From Pseudoalteromonas phenolica (GTDB lineage: Bacteria; Pseudomonadota; Gammaproteobacteria; Enterobacterales; Alteromonadaceae): a stretch of 64,000 nucleotides of DNA. The position numbers were made by a program, and so were the translations under genes. The stretch covers positions 1-64,000 of the forward strand of contig NZ_PPSW01000001.1 in the NCBI RefSeq assembly GCF_005876835.1, in the 5' to 3' direction. The notes beneath the pieces were generated by a model. The model did no database searches. It had not been told where the DNA came from and was given only the letters and a program-made list of their open reading frames with translations. Shown piece after piece: positions 26,901-35,917 of the stretch (position 1 is the stretch's first letter; each line of letters begins with the position of its first letter).

Positions 26901-27096
26901 ATCTGATTATTGGGTTGACCGAAATAAAGATGGAATCTTTAGTCAAGATGAAAAGAACACGAATCTCTCTTTTAAGTTTGATGGCAGTCGTGTTCCTGTA
27001 TGTGTAACGGCATACACCCTCGAACAAGCTGGATCTTCTTCAGCCTGTATTGCCCCTGAAGGGGGTGCAACATTTAACTTTTATATAAATAAATAA
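23983..27096 (+). CDS. M4 (thermolysin-like) metallopeptidase with PKD-like modules
   Basis: A 1037-residue exported protease. The signal peptide (MKYLTTVVLGILGVNAPSFA) leads directly into a catalytic domain (AVPALTGNANMGVN resembles the mature start of vibriolysin-type enzymes). The M4 zinc and catalytic set is complete: HEIGH at 246-250, the third ligand Glu in VQEAFSDM, and the transition-state His353 in GPHQKAG. No FTP or PepSY propeptide is present, which is unusual for M4. Residues about 430-900 hold beta-sandwich/PKD-like modules with paired Cys (CAVEGTQC). The C-terminus carries an EF-hand-like DRNKDGIFSQDE. The start is GTG 23983 with AAAAGGAT. It is homologous to the peptidase at 29420-33598 and lies one gene away from it. 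Confidence 0.85.
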   Translation: MKYLTTVVLGILGVNAPSFATQYYAVPALTGNANMGVNCIHAPQTIDSSGVATKCKQLTVPNNPRIAAQFPVPPKHYTVEFNNPDSPVFREFNGYPMVIEHSSGKCFLRNELVNTVEPQRNVLPSEFTSFEYDCPTGPEESFDTSRLLYQYTVSGAFQPQNDAHLFASVTMQMAAHYFAELYPQQAELCPEWGGQYCLKQLQQRVGYSVEGQKYSSDWDGEFVNLAEGGSVVGQFSHASSLDIVAHEIGHALLSWNSELLYQGEEPSAVQEAFSDMTALAARDYYIRHIDGGAANSFLQSPMALAWQNSTEKMWWMGTGFNFSGNPLRYIAQPRFDLISIDDTRDLAEANGPHQKAGALNKFFYLLATSEQWSVERAYKLALKAANNCFRRDSGINESGLCFQSQADYEDKALIGELLRQVGIVSWQSQNEHLAFDIERQLDELRFSVTDNRFSNNQVKRFNVSIDGVPYLAWQKNSGQGSFNKVKIGRLSVPLGAALVELEIQLSNGQTLSAARHVYSADQARCQPMIIGDAMTNLRVNAEQLNVTKAFEQLAVNTELYSQDLLTLGFNTHLNNKVVSVFADLDRDRVFEDDNNSNELIFIQADSSERASFKLLGAEQINEGPMLLRVRIDDKQKGACEVANGSQVVDLKITLKSGSNLQSVDFSSQQVNDQITLTAQATGQGSHTFNWYFNGNLEAENTDTLNRAFTAETLVQVDSLRDGQVVATQQKKVQPVASLDLKIQCAVEGTQCLFSTQHLPLPNSVSARYFWQFGDQVDTKDTRTDTSNFIFDYQSSGQYNVSLTVYLDSLNAQFTTSTVVNIETVKPEVVFNTTADPQDPMRILFSVENIDLYKKVFWSVEQKRYEQSDLTRDWEYTFNEAGTYPVLLTVIYPDDTPKTIRKEIIVEPAAPVTQPNLQILSIHTDVMSSWSFWSCDTNYARDVLPDSEIKSACNNAQINSVLVNTNLEDITLLRSDYWVDRNKDGIFSQDEKNTNLSFKFDGSRVPVCVTAYTLEQAGSSSACIAPEGGATFNFYINK

Positions 27097-27125
27097 GATA
27101 ACTTTTAAAATTTTAAGGAAAAAAG

Positions 27126-29231
27126 ATGAAATTCAATCTACTGGCTTTGGCCGTTAGCTCGACATTGGCGCTGGGTAGTATCACTACACATGCACAACCA
27201 ATCGCTCAAGATGCAGTAAAGGTATCACTTGCTTCAAATATGCAACAAGATGGCGTTCAGTATCTTGATCCAGATAGTGCAGAAGCGCGCGCTGAGCTTG
27301 CAGAAATGTTTGCTGATGCAGGTTGGACGCCACAAAACAGCCCTCAATTATATAAAGAGTTGCACACCCCTCAAAAATTAGTGAGCAATGACTTGTTCGC
27401 AACAGCAAGAACCATGAATACAGCATTCTCTACTCAGAGTGATAAAGAGCTAGAGTCACTGTTTAGCCATTTAGGTTTTAATATCGTGCAAGAAGGGAGC
27501 ACAAAACTCTTTAAGGTGCGTTTGCTTAACTCCGAGCCTAAGTCGACAAAAATGACTGTCATGACAATCCGTCTCGTGAATGAGAAAGGCGAGCAGATCA
27601 CGACTAAGCAAACTTCTCGCTTCTTCGGCGATGCTTCAGCTTCGGCATCTAGAAAGCTGATTGGTGGTGAAGCAACATTGGAAAGTGCATATGATTATGT
27701 AAAGAGAGCTAAAGCTATTTACGGTGAAGGCACAGCTTACGTGTTGTTCAATGATGGTACTAAGGTCCTGAAAAAGGGCAAAGTGAAGTACGATAGAAAT
27801 GCTATTTTAGGCATGTTGAGCAAAGAGCTTGGTCGCCCGATGACGAATAAGAATACGCTGGTCAGTGTTAAGCCTTTACCTCCGGTTAAGCCAATCATTA
27901 TTGGTCCTGTTGAACCAGATCCTGTCTTCTTACGCGCAGAGCAAGCGCATGAGTTTAAATATGCAGAAAAGGAGTCATTTCAAGTCGCAAGTTTCGCAGC
28001 AAATAACTTTTTTGATCATGTTGTAAATCATCCAAAAGATTGGAAGAAGGCTGACGGAAGCAATAAGAATGTGTCAGGGCAAGATGGAAAGATCATGGTA
28101 TGTTTGAACCGTGATTATGGAGATTGTGATTACCCCATGATCCAAGCGGGTGGTGACTATAACAATATTCCACATGTCACAATTCCATTCCAAGGGCAGA
28201 TCACGTTACCAACTTATATTTCTAAAGTGCTATTTAAAGAAGACGGTGTTTTAGAAAATAACAATGTGCAGCCAACAGATGTCATGATCCAAGGTAAAGA
28301 TAGCTTTGTTGATAAGCTGTCTAATCATACTAACCATGTCAGAAATAGCTTTAGTCAATACTTTAACATCAACTACACCTTCGATGCTGATACTTGGATG
28401 CCAATGTCAGTGCTGTCATGGAATATCCCAAGAGATAAAGGTGTATTTGCGAAACCAGGCATCTTTGAACGTCGTCAAGACGCTTATTGGATCTTAAATA
28501 TCGCAATAGAAGAAAACTGGATGGGTAGCCCAAGTGATGCTGAATTATACTTTGGTATTTCGGGTGATGATTACAACGCAGAAACAGGCTACAGCTCTTA
28601 TATTATCGCTTCTACCGAAGCGCCAGCATTACCGCAAAGTGGTGCTGTATATGAACAAGCCCCTCTTCAGTTTTCTTATAGCTGTTTAGCTGAAGGTTCA
28701 TTAATTCTAATGGCGGATGGCACTTCTGTTGCGATAGAAACTTTAAATATTGGTGACTTGGTTACGGGCGCAAGTGAGTTCTCTCCAAAGAAAAAAGAAA
28801 CCTTACGCATTGCTGATATTTCTGTGGGCGTTGAGCATTTACCTATGATCCAGCTTACGACTGACGAAGGACAAGTTTTAACTTTAACAGAGTCGCACCC
28901 AGTACTGCGTGAAGGCGGACAACCTGTTTGGGCGCTCAATGTAAAAGAAGGCGATAAAATTCAAGTTAATGGTGGCTTAGCGACAGTGACGGGTTATGAA
29001 CAAGTAGACTATAAAGACAATGTATATAACTTGAAGCTTGAGCGAGTAAATGGCGATTCTGAGCAAGGTGAAAGCTTTGTAATGTTTGCTAACGGCATCT
29101 CTGTCGGTGACTTAGCGATGCAATCAGAAAATGAATTTAATACGCATAAAGAGTCTGTCGAAGATGTCTTAAAGCGTTTACCAGTAGAGTGGCACACCGA
29201 TTACTTAAATAGTTTGAGTACTGATAAGTAA
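27126..29231 (+). CDS. Exported protein with C-terminal Hint (hedgehog/intein) domain
   Basis: A 701-residue protein: signal peptide (MKFNLLALAVSSTLALGSITTHA), an unrecognised N-terminal region of about 490 residues, then a Hint domain. The Hint part begins at Cys520 in SCLAEGSLILMADGTSVAIE (block A), continues with LNIGDLVTG, and has the block B motif TLTESHPVLREGG. The C-terminal block reads FVMFANGISVGDLAMQ, where inteins have an HN dipeptide before the splice junction; here it is GD, so splicing is not expected. N-terminal thioester formation at Cys520, and so self-cleavage or ligation to a nucleophile as in hedgehog, remains possible. It is the last gene of the run and lies between two M4-type peptidases, suggesting a processed or covalently attached surface protein. 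Confidence 0.8.
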   Translation: MKFNLLALAVSSTLALGSITTHAQPIAQDAVKVSLASNMQQDGVQYLDPDSAEARAELAEMFADAGWTPQNSPQLYKELHTPQKLVSNDLFATARTMNTAFSTQSDKELESLFSHLGFNIVQEGSTKLFKVRLLNSEPKSTKMTVMTIRLVNEKGEQITTKQTSRFFGDASASASRKLIGGEATLESAYDYVKRAKAIYGEGTAYVLFNDGTKVLKKGKVKYDRNAILGMLSKELGRPMTNKNTLVSVKPLPPVKPIIIGPVEPDPVFLRAEQAHEFKYAEKESFQVASFAANNFFDHVVNHPKDWKKADGSNKNVSGQDGKIMVCLNRDYGDCDYPMIQAGGDYNNIPHVTIPFQGQITLPTYISKVLFKEDGVLENNNVQPTDVMIQGKDSFVDKLSNHTNHVRNSFSQYFNINYTFDADTWMPMSVLSWNIPRDKGVFAKPGIFERRQDAYWILNIAIEENWMGSPSDAELYFGISGDDYNAETGYSSYIIASTEAPALPQSGAVYEQAPLQFSYSCLAEGSLILMADGTSVAIETLNIGDLVTGASEFSPKKKETLRIADISVGVEHLPMIQLTTDEGQVLTLTESHPVLREGGQPVWALNVKEGDKIQVNGGLATVTGYEQVDYKDNVYNLKLERVNGDSEQGESFVMFANGISVGDLAMQSENEFNTHKESVEDVLKRLPVEWHTDYLNSLSTDK

Positions 29232-29247
29232 ATAAGCCCAGGAGAGT

Positions 29248-29272
29248 AAAGCCGACTAACGTCGGCTTTTTT
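29248..29272 (+). terminator. Terminator of the exported-protein operon
   Basis: AAAGCCGAC (29248-29256) pairs with GTCGGCTTT (29261-29269) around TAAC, followed by further T. Confidence 0.9.
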
Positions 29273-29419
29273 CATACTGCGCAACTGCCCAAGTTCTCTG
29301 AAAATTACATGCATTATTATGATTTTTCACATTAGATCGTTCATTTTAATCAAAATATGTTAGTTATTAAGGTACATAGTATGTAAACTGGGTGTTATCA
29401 CTTATAAGGAGATTAATTA

Positions 29420-32400
29420 GTGAAACGTCATGCTTTGATGGCATTGCTTATGCCGTTGATTTCAACTGCTTCAACCTTTTCTTTTGCAGCAGAAAATACG
29501 CACTTCGCCGTACCCGCCATGATGGGTAATGCCAAAATGGGCTTGCTATGTGCTCAGGCGCCAGACCTTCCAAGTCAAGACTGTCAAACTGCTGTGATAC
29601 CAGATACACCTTTAACACAGGCGCGGTTTCCGTATATCCCTGAGCAGTACAACTTATTTTATCGAGATGAGAATAGCCAGTTGTTTTCTCAATACAGTGG
29701 TTATCCATTTATTGTAAAACACGAAAGTGGCATGTGCTCTTTAGAAAACCCGGGAGTGGTTACACGTCAAAACGCTGTGAACTTTCCTGTTTACAGTTAC
29801 AGTTGTGACGGTGCAGCACAAGAAAGTGCTAACCTCTCTCGTCTCAAATTTAACTACTTCGGACAAGGTGATTTTCAAACCGAAAACGATGTACATTTTT
29901 ATGCTGGCATTACCATGGACATATTGCATCAGCAGTTTGCCCTTATGTACCCAAATTCAGCAGAAGCATGTTCAGCGGGCGCTGATTATTGTTTAGAGCA
30001 ACTCAGCGTAATTGTCGATGGAGATACGACTTTTCGCACCAGTAGCTGGGATGGTGAGCATGTTTTGCTAGATAGGGGCATGGCGACAGGCGGCTATTTT
30101 TCTCATGGTTCTTCATTAGACATTATTGCTCATGAAACAGGCCATGCAGTACTGACTTGGAACTCTGATATTTCATTTGAGTTCAAGGGAACCGCTGCTA
30201 TTCAAGAAGCGTTTGCAGATTTAACCGCAGTCCTCGTGCGGAGCGAGTTTTATAAAAGACTTCAGACCGGCGGTGAACAAAATTTTATAGAGTCTGATGC
30301 ACATCAACAGTTATCGATTGATGGTACTTTTTACTATGCCATGGCTTGGGATAGTTTTATTGGCAACAAAGCGCTGCGTTATCTTTTCTCGCCGATGACA
30401 GATGGCGCAAGTATTGATGATTGGCGTGATATAGAAACTGAAACGCCTGGCCCGCATTATCAAGCGGGTATTTTAAATCGCTTCTTCTACCGCCTGTCAA
30501 TTTCGGATGGCTGGGATATCGCAAAGACATTCCGTTTAACCATGAAGGCTGCGCAGTCATGTTTCACTGAAGATACCAGTTTTGAGCATGCCGCATTCTG
30601 CTTGATTGATGTTGCTGATGAGCAAGACAAAGCCAGAGTGTCGGCTAAGTTGCAAGAGGTTGGCTTAATCCCCACAAATAGCTTAGCTAACAACCTCGAT
30701 TTTTCTATTGAGCGCTTATATACCTCAATTAACTATGTCTTAGCAGAGTCAGAGCAAGCCGAGTTAAGCGCTGTGAATATTAGCCTTAATGAGCAGCCTG
30801 TGTATCAGTGGCAAGCGAACTTAAATACACCGTCACAATTCAGCGCAATAAAACAAGCGCAACTTAATTTAGAGTCAGGCGAACATTTACTCTCGATTGA
30901 AACGACAAACACACAAGGTCAGACTAAAACAGGTCATCGACTTTTGAGTATTTTTTCAGACCCTCTGTGTAAGCCAGACACCGAGAATGTGCTATCAAAT
31001 CAGTTAAGCATAAATGGTGAAGACTTTGTTTTGGATCAAGGCTATACGTTCTTGGTGCCACAGAACGCATGGTATCAGCAGGCATTAGGCGAATTTCAAT
31101 TCCACAACATGCCCACGGATAAAGTAGTATCAGTATTTTATGATTTGAATAGAGATCGTCAGTTTTCAGACGATGAAAATGTACTCAGTGCCACGGAGTT
31201 TGATACTGCCATTTCTTTACCTAATGTTGATACTGTGCCCGGCGATATGTTAGTGAGATTACGCATTGATGATTTAGCAGTAAGTGCATGTACAGCGAAT
31301 GAATTAAGTCAGTCTGTTGGCTTGAAAGTACACATTGAGGCGGGCACACCCAGTACGCCGATAGATTTTAGCTACAAGCAAGTTGAACAAACATTACATC
31401 TAACTGTCTTGCCAAGCTATGGTGAGCAAGCTATGTTTCGTTGGATTTTACCTGAGCAAGTTATTGAGCAAACTGACATTAAGTTAGAGCGAGAAGTGAA
31501 TACACAAGGTGCATATGTTGTATCGCTTGAGCATGTTGAGAATGACCGCGTGCTTAGTAGAGCTGAAAAGCAGATTGAACTGATTGCTGATCCTAATTTG
31601 GCTATAACATGCGAAGCGCAAGGTACACAATGTGAGTTTACCGTGAGTCATAATTCATTGTCTGAGGCTGTTGAGTATCAATGGACATTGGCAGGAGAGC
31701 AAGTTACTAGGCAAGATGCTCAACCATTCAGTTATGACTTTGAAGCATATGGTGTGTTTAATGTGGCACTCTCTATGATGACGATAGATGGCAGAGCCGA
31801 GTTTTCAACCGAATCGCAAATAACTTTGGAAGAGGTATTGCCAGAGTTAGATCTCATTATTGGAAAGCAAGAAAATAATACTATTACTCTGCTAGCAGAC
31901 AGTGAATTAGGAAAAGGCTTTACTTTAAATTGGCTTATAGATGGTCAGTTGCAATCTAGTCATGAAAAAGAAATAACTCATGACTTTACAACGGCGCAAA
32001 CAGTTACCTTACAGCTACTAAAATCAGGTGAAGTTGTGAAAGAGGTATCTAAGTTAGTTACGCCAATGACAATGCCGAACCTAACGATCCAGTGTGCGCT
32101 AACAGGCACCCAATGTGAATTGTCAGCGTCTCATGATTTGCCAGATAATAACCTTACTTATCAGTGGCAATTAAAGAATGAAACGATTACCAAAACGTCA
32201 AAGGACGCATTTCAATATGACTTTGCCGGTTATGGTGAGTTTGCGGTTTCTCTTACTCTTCAGGTGTCCGACTCGAATGCGGAGTTTACCTCAAGTGAGG
32301 TCATTAAAATTTTGCCTGAGCTAGGTTTAGTTGTAGGGAAACAAATTAATAGCACTATTACTTTGCTAGCAGACAGTGAATTAGGAGAAGGCTTTACTTT

Positions 32401-33598
32401 AAATTGGCTTATCGATGGGCAGTTGCAATCTAGTCATGAAAAAGAAATAACTCATGACTTTACAACGGCGCAAACAGTTACCTTACAGCTACTAAAATCA
32501 GGTGAAGTTGTGAAAGAGGTATCTAAGTTAGTTACGCCAATGACAATGCCGAACCTAACGATCCAGTGTGCGCTAACAGGCACCCAATGTGAATTGTCAG
32601 CGTCTCATGATTTGCCAGATAATAACCTTACTTATCAGTGGCAATTAAAGAATGAAACGATTACCAAAACGTCAAAGGACGCATTTCAATATGACTTTGC
32701 CGGTTATGGTGAGTTTGCAGTTTCTCTTACACTTCAGGTACCTGACTTGAATGCGGAGTTTACCTCAAGTGAGGTAGTTCACATTCATGAACCAGAGCCA
32801 ATTCCTGAAGTGAGTTTTAATGTCTCTCAAATTAATGACACTTTTTTCTTCTCGTTGAATTCGCCATTGCCTACTTTATATGAAGTGACACTTGTGATTG
32901 CAGAGCAGGAGTATGTACTAAACGAGGGTAAATTAGACCTCGTATTACCGAATGAGATATCTAGCTATACTTTTATCCTTAGGAAACATGGGCAAGCTAT
33001 TGATCAGCAAACAGTGAGCTTTATAAGAGAAACAAACCCTAATTTGGACTTTGTATGTGCTGCCGAAGGTCTAACTTGTCAACTAACAGCGACACACAAT
33101 AGCAACATATCAGTCAAAGCATATGTGTGGTCTTTAGTTGCGCAGAAAGAGTCAATCAGCACTTCTGAGCCTTATTATGAAATACAATTTACTGAGGCTG
33201 GAACATACGATGTAATGTTAACTTTGGTAACTGTATCTGGTGCAAAGTTTACACATCATCGCGCAGTCACTGTTGAAGAGCTACCTCATGAAAAGATCAA
33301 TATTTTGTTTTCTCAGCATAATGCGATATTAAAGCTAGAAGTGAGCAATGAAGATAACTTGGGTGATCAGTATCAACTTGTTTGGTTGTTAAATGGAGAG
33401 CAAGTTACTTCACAGCAACTTGAAAAAGAGTTAACAACTCTGGCGACTGATTACATGGTGAAGTTACAGGTATTTATGGCAGGAAAGCTTGTAAAAGAGG
33501 TCTCGCAATCTATATATGTTTATGCTGATATAGGTCTTGATTTTACTTGGCAAAGCAACACAGAGAAGCCGCTAAAGTTCTCTTTCTCAAGTCTTTAA
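29420..33598 (+). CDS. M4-type metallopeptidase paralogue with repeated PKD-like modules
   Basis: A 1392-residue exported peptidase homologous to 23983-27096 over the whole N-terminal half. The signal peptide leads to FAVPAMMGNAKMGLLC, so again no propeptide. The zinc site is HETGH at 238-242, with Glu in IQEAFADL and His346 in GPHYQAG, so it is probably active. The C-terminal half (about 620-1392) is a string of Ig/PKD-like modules, each with a CxxxGTQC-type Cys pair. Two consecutive units of 158 residues are almost identical (DNA 31881-32301 and 32355-32775). The start is GTG 29420 with AAGGAGATT upstream. It has its own promoter region after the operon terminator and ends just before a bidirectional terminator. 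Confidence 0.85.
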   Translation: MKRHALMALLMPLISTASTFSFAAENTHFAVPAMMGNAKMGLLCAQAPDLPSQDCQTAVIPDTPLTQARFPYIPEQYNLFYRDENSQLFSQYSGYPFIVKHESGMCSLENPGVVTRQNAVNFPVYSYSCDGAAQESANLSRLKFNYFGQGDFQTENDVHFYAGITMDILHQQFALMYPNSAEACSAGADYCLEQLSVIVDGDTTFRTSSWDGEHVLLDRGMATGGYFSHGSSLDIIAHETGHAVLTWNSDISFEFKGTAAIQEAFADLTAVLVRSEFYKRLQTGGEQNFIESDAHQQLSIDGTFYYAMAWDSFIGNKALRYLFSPMTDGASIDDWRDIETETPGPHYQAGILNRFFYRLSISDGWDIAKTFRLTMKAAQSCFTEDTSFEHAAFCLIDVADEQDKARVSAKLQEVGLIPTNSLANNLDFSIERLYTSINYVLAESEQAELSAVNISLNEQPVYQWQANLNTPSQFSAIKQAQLNLESGEHLLSIETTNTQGQTKTGHRLLSIFSDPLCKPDTENVLSNQLSINGEDFVLDQGYTFLVPQNAWYQQALGEFQFHNMPTDKVVSVFYDLNRDRQFSDDENVLSATEFDTAISLPNVDTVPGDMLVRLRIDDLAVSACTANELSQSVGLKVHIEAGTPSTPIDFSYKQVEQTLHLTVLPSYGEQAMFRWILPEQVIEQTDIKLEREVNTQGAYVVSLEHVENDRVLSRAEKQIELIADPNLAITCEAQGTQCEFTVSHNSLSEAVEYQWTLAGEQVTRQDAQPFSYDFEAYGVFNVALSMMTIDGRAEFSTESQITLEEVLPELDLIIGKQENNTITLLADSELGKGFTLNWLIDGQLQSSHEKEITHDFTTAQTVTLQLLKSGEVVKEVSKLVTPMTMPNLTIQCALTGTQCELSASHDLPDNNLTYQWQLKNETITKTSKDAFQYDFAGYGEFAVSLTLQVSDSNAEFTSSEVIKILPELGLVVGKQINSTITLLADSELGEGFTLNWLIDGQLQSSHEKEITHDFTTAQTVTLQLLKSGEVVKEVSKLVTPMTMPNLTIQCALTGTQCELSASHDLPDNNLTYQWQLKNETITKTSKDAFQYDFAGYGEFAVSLTLQVPDLNAEFTSSEVVHIHEPEPIPEVSFNVSQINDTFFFSLNSPLPTLYEVTLVIAEQEYVLNEGKLDLVLPNEISSYTFILRKHGQAIDQQTVSFIRETNPNLDFVCAAEGLTCQLTATHNSNISVKAYVWSLVAQKESISTSEPYYEIQFTEAGTYDVMLTLVTVSGAKFTHHRAVTVEELPHEKINILFSQHNAILKLEVSNEDNLGDQYQLVWLLNGEQVTSQQLEKELTTLATDYMVKLQVFMAGKLVKEVSQSIYVYADIGLDFTWQSNTEKPLKFSFSSL
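31881..32775 (+). repeat. In-frame tandem duplication, 474-bp period
   Basis: The segment 31881-32301 recurs at 32355-32775 with only scattered differences, mostly at its ends. Flanks of about 40 bases on the left are diverged but alignable (LPELDLIIGKQ against LPELGLVVGKQ). The offset of 474 bases equals 158 codons, so the frame is kept and one pair of PKD-like modules is doubled. High identity points to recent duplication or gene conversion. Confidence 0.95.
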
Positions 33599-33603
33599 AA
33601 AAT

Positions 33604-33633
33604 AAAAGGGTCACAATTGAGTGACCCTTTTTA
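33604..33633. terminator. Bidirectional terminator
   Basis: AAAAGGGTCAC (33604-33614) pairs with GTGACCCTTTT (33621-33631) between the peptidase gene and the convergent chemoreceptor gene. Confidence 0.9.
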
Positions 33634-33654
33634 ATGAGCGAATGTAGAGAATAC

Positions 33655-35775
33655 TTAAGTTCTAAGTAGCCCTAATTGACTGTTCTTGTGTTCGACCAGT
33701 TTCATCAAGTCTTGTGCAGCATCTTCAATCGTGTCAGCCAATTGCGCGAGCTCTGCTGCCGCATCTGAAATCCCTGTCATATTTGCACTTAAGTCTTCGG
33801 TTACCGCGCTTTGCTGCTCGGCAGCGGTCGCTATTTGCGTAACTTCATTTGAGATATCATCAAGCGCTTGCACCATTTCACTCATTTGTGCAGCGGCGCT
33901 GCCACAATGGGTCATGGCATCACTGGCTTGTACAACTGAGCGCTCAATGATGTCTTCAGACGTTTTGACTTCATTTTGAAGATTATCAATGAGCTGGCTG
34001 ATTTCATTGGTTGAGTCTTGGGTTTTTGAAGCCAATGATCTGACTTCATCGGCAACAACAGCAAAGCCGCGGCCTTGTTCTCCCGCGCGTGCCGCTTCAA
34101 TGGCAGCATTTAAAGCCAGCAGGTTGGTTTGCTCTGCGATTGAGCGAATTACATCAAGAATTTGTGTAATGTCGCTACTGCGAATGGCAACCGCATTGAT
34201 AGACTCTTTGGCACTGGCAATTTGATCAGACATCACCTGTACAGAGTCAGATGCGGCAGAGATGCCGCGCTCACTTTGCTTTACCTTTTCGTTGGTCGCA
34301 TTGGTTGAAGCAGCTGCATTTTCTGATGAACGGGCGACTTCGCTAGCGGTAGCACTGAGCTCATTGATGGCGGTTACCACACTGTCGATTTCCATATGCT
34401 GCATGTTTACTTTGGCTTTAATGTCCTCTGCTGCCTGCGAGGTTTTGGTTGATTGTTGGTAAGAGTTGTTGGCGAGCCCTTTTAAGTCATTCACCATATT
34501 TCGCAGTTTCTGTGTGAACAGATTAAAGCCTGTTGCAATGGCGATGAGCTCTTCATGTTGTGTGACATCGAGCTGCACGGTTAAATCGCCATCGTTACTT
34601 GCAAGATTCTCTACTCTGTCTTTGATGTTAGTTAGTGGGTCGATAATGGTCTTTAAAATAGCCACAGAAAGGGCCAATGCGATAATCGATGCGATCACCC
34701 CAATTAATATCATGCTGGAGCCGACGGTCGCGGTATCTTCAGCTTGCTGCTCTGCTAACTCTTGGGCACTGGCAAGTGCCAGATCTTTCGGTAATTCAAT
34801 GACCAAGCTCCAAGTTGTATTGGCGACCTTAATTTCAATGGGCATAGTGAAAACGAGGTTACTGCCAATTTCGAGTTGAGTTTGTTGTTTACGGTTGTCC
34901 ATAATGGTTTTGCCCGCGTTACCCTGCAGAGACTCTGTTAAGGGGCGCGCAAGCTTGTCGTAGTGGCTTGAGCCGACGACTAACCCTATATCGCTGAGAA
35001 TACTGACTTTGGCTTGACCGTTATAAAGCGATTTAGACACTTCTTCGGTGAGAGTCTGAAAACGTGGCAGGTTTATATCAACCCCGACCAAACCGATAAA
35101 GCGACCATTGGCAACCACTGGTACGGTGAGAGAGGTCATTAACTCAGAATTACCGGGTGTGATTTCATACAAGTACGGCTCCATAATACAGGGCTTAAGG
35201 TTGTCTTTGGCGCACAAATACCACTCACTTTCTCTAAAGCCAAACTCATTGCGGGCATTAAGGTATTTTTCGCCTGGATCTTCAATTTGGTGTTGCGTGA
35301 ATTTACCCGGCGCATCACGGGTAATATACACCTCTAAGGAGCCAGCACCTGGGACTGAGTGGGTTTGGCCTGAATTGCTAAATTGACTGTCTTTACCGTC
35401 GTAACCGTTGGCTTCGAATTGTGCATAGATTGACGACACCCCTTGGTTTTTTTCTAGTGCACCCAACACCATTAAATATAGGCTTTGTCTTGAAATCGGG
35501 TTTTGTTCTGCTGTTTTAGCAATACCGCCAGATAGGCTATAAGGAATTTGATACTCTTTATTGATATAACTGCTGACTTGCTCGGCATACAGCCTTGCTT
35601 TCGCGGTCAATCGAGCATTAATTTCACCTAATACAACACCTTGTACACGCTCACTTTGTACCTGATTATTATTGTTGAGCTGAACCCAACTTATCGTGAC
35701 CAATGAGGCGACAAGCAACACAAGTGTGATGGAAATAAAAGCGATTAGCTTAATCTTAATAGAGCGCTGATTCAT
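33655..35775 (-). CDS. Methyl-accepting chemotaxis protein with Cache sensor
   Basis: A 706-residue chemoreceptor. TM1 is at about 9-29. The large periplasmic domain (30-350) looks like a double Cache: the stretch from [11 protein letters not shown] to EPYLYEI and then [21 protein letters not shown] is characteristic of its membrane-distal module. TM2 is at about 355-380, then HAMP ([20 protein letters not shown]), and the signalling hairpin with its tip [20 protein letters not shown]. dCache receptors commonly bind amino acids or small carboxylates directly. No CheR pentapeptide at the C-terminus. It is a single gene; AGGA lies close before ATG 35775. Confidence 0.92.
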   Translation of the reverse strand: MNQRSIKIKLIAFISITLVLLVASLVTISWVQLNNNNQVQSERVQGVVLGEINARLTAKARLYAEQVSSYINKEYQIPYSLSGGIAKTAEQNPISRQSLYLMVLGALEKNQGVSSIYAQFEANGYDGKDSQFSNSGQTHSVPGAGSLEVYITRDAPGKFTQHQIEDPGEKYLNARNEFGFRESEWYLCAKDNLKPCIMEPYLYEITPGNSELMTSLTVPVVANGRFIGLVGVDINLPRFQTLTEEVSKSLYNGQAKVSILSDIGLVVGSSHYDKLARPLTESLQGNAGKTIMDNRKQQTQLEIGSNLVFTMPIEIKVANTTWSLVIELPKDLALASAQELAEQQAEDTATVGSSMILIGVIASIIALALSVAILKTIIDPLTNIKDRVENLASNDGDLTVQLDVTQHEELIAIATGFNLFTQKLRNMVNDLKGLANNSYQQSTKTSQAAEDIKAKVNMQHMEIDSVVTAINELSATASEVARSSENAAASTNATNEKVKQSERGISAASDSVQVMSDQIASAKESINAVAIRSSDITQILDVIRSIAEQTNLLALNAAIEAARAGEQGRGFAVVADEVRSLASKTQDSTNEISQLIDNLQNEVKTSEDIIERSVVQASDAMTHCGSAAAQMSEMVQALDDISNEVTQIATAAEQQSAVTEDLSANMTGISDAAAELAQLADTIEDAAQDLMKLVEHKNSQLGLLRT

Positions 35776-35879
35776 ATTCCTACCGTTTTAATTATGAGAT
35801 ATTCGTTGCAATTACGAGGTATTACTAAATATAGACAATTTATGACTTTTTGCTGGCAGAGTTGGAGCCAAAAGAAGGA

Positions 35880-35907
35880 GGAAGATTAGCTAAGTGCCTA
35901 ATCTTCC
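35880..35907 (-). terminator. Terminator of the PhoD gene
   Basis: GGAAGATTAG (35880-35889) pairs with CTAATCTTCC (35898-35907). On the minus strand the stem is followed by a T-rich TCCTTCTTTTGG run, as expected for the gene ending at 35918. Confidence 0.85.
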
Positions 35908-35917
35908 TTGTTGAGAG

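Noticed and set aside
33686-34879. Plus-strand open frames opposite the second chemoreceptor gene
   Set aside because: Ser/Ala/Thr-rich antisense shadows of a highly conserved chemoreceptor coding region; the same happens opposite the first receptor at 4654-5004.
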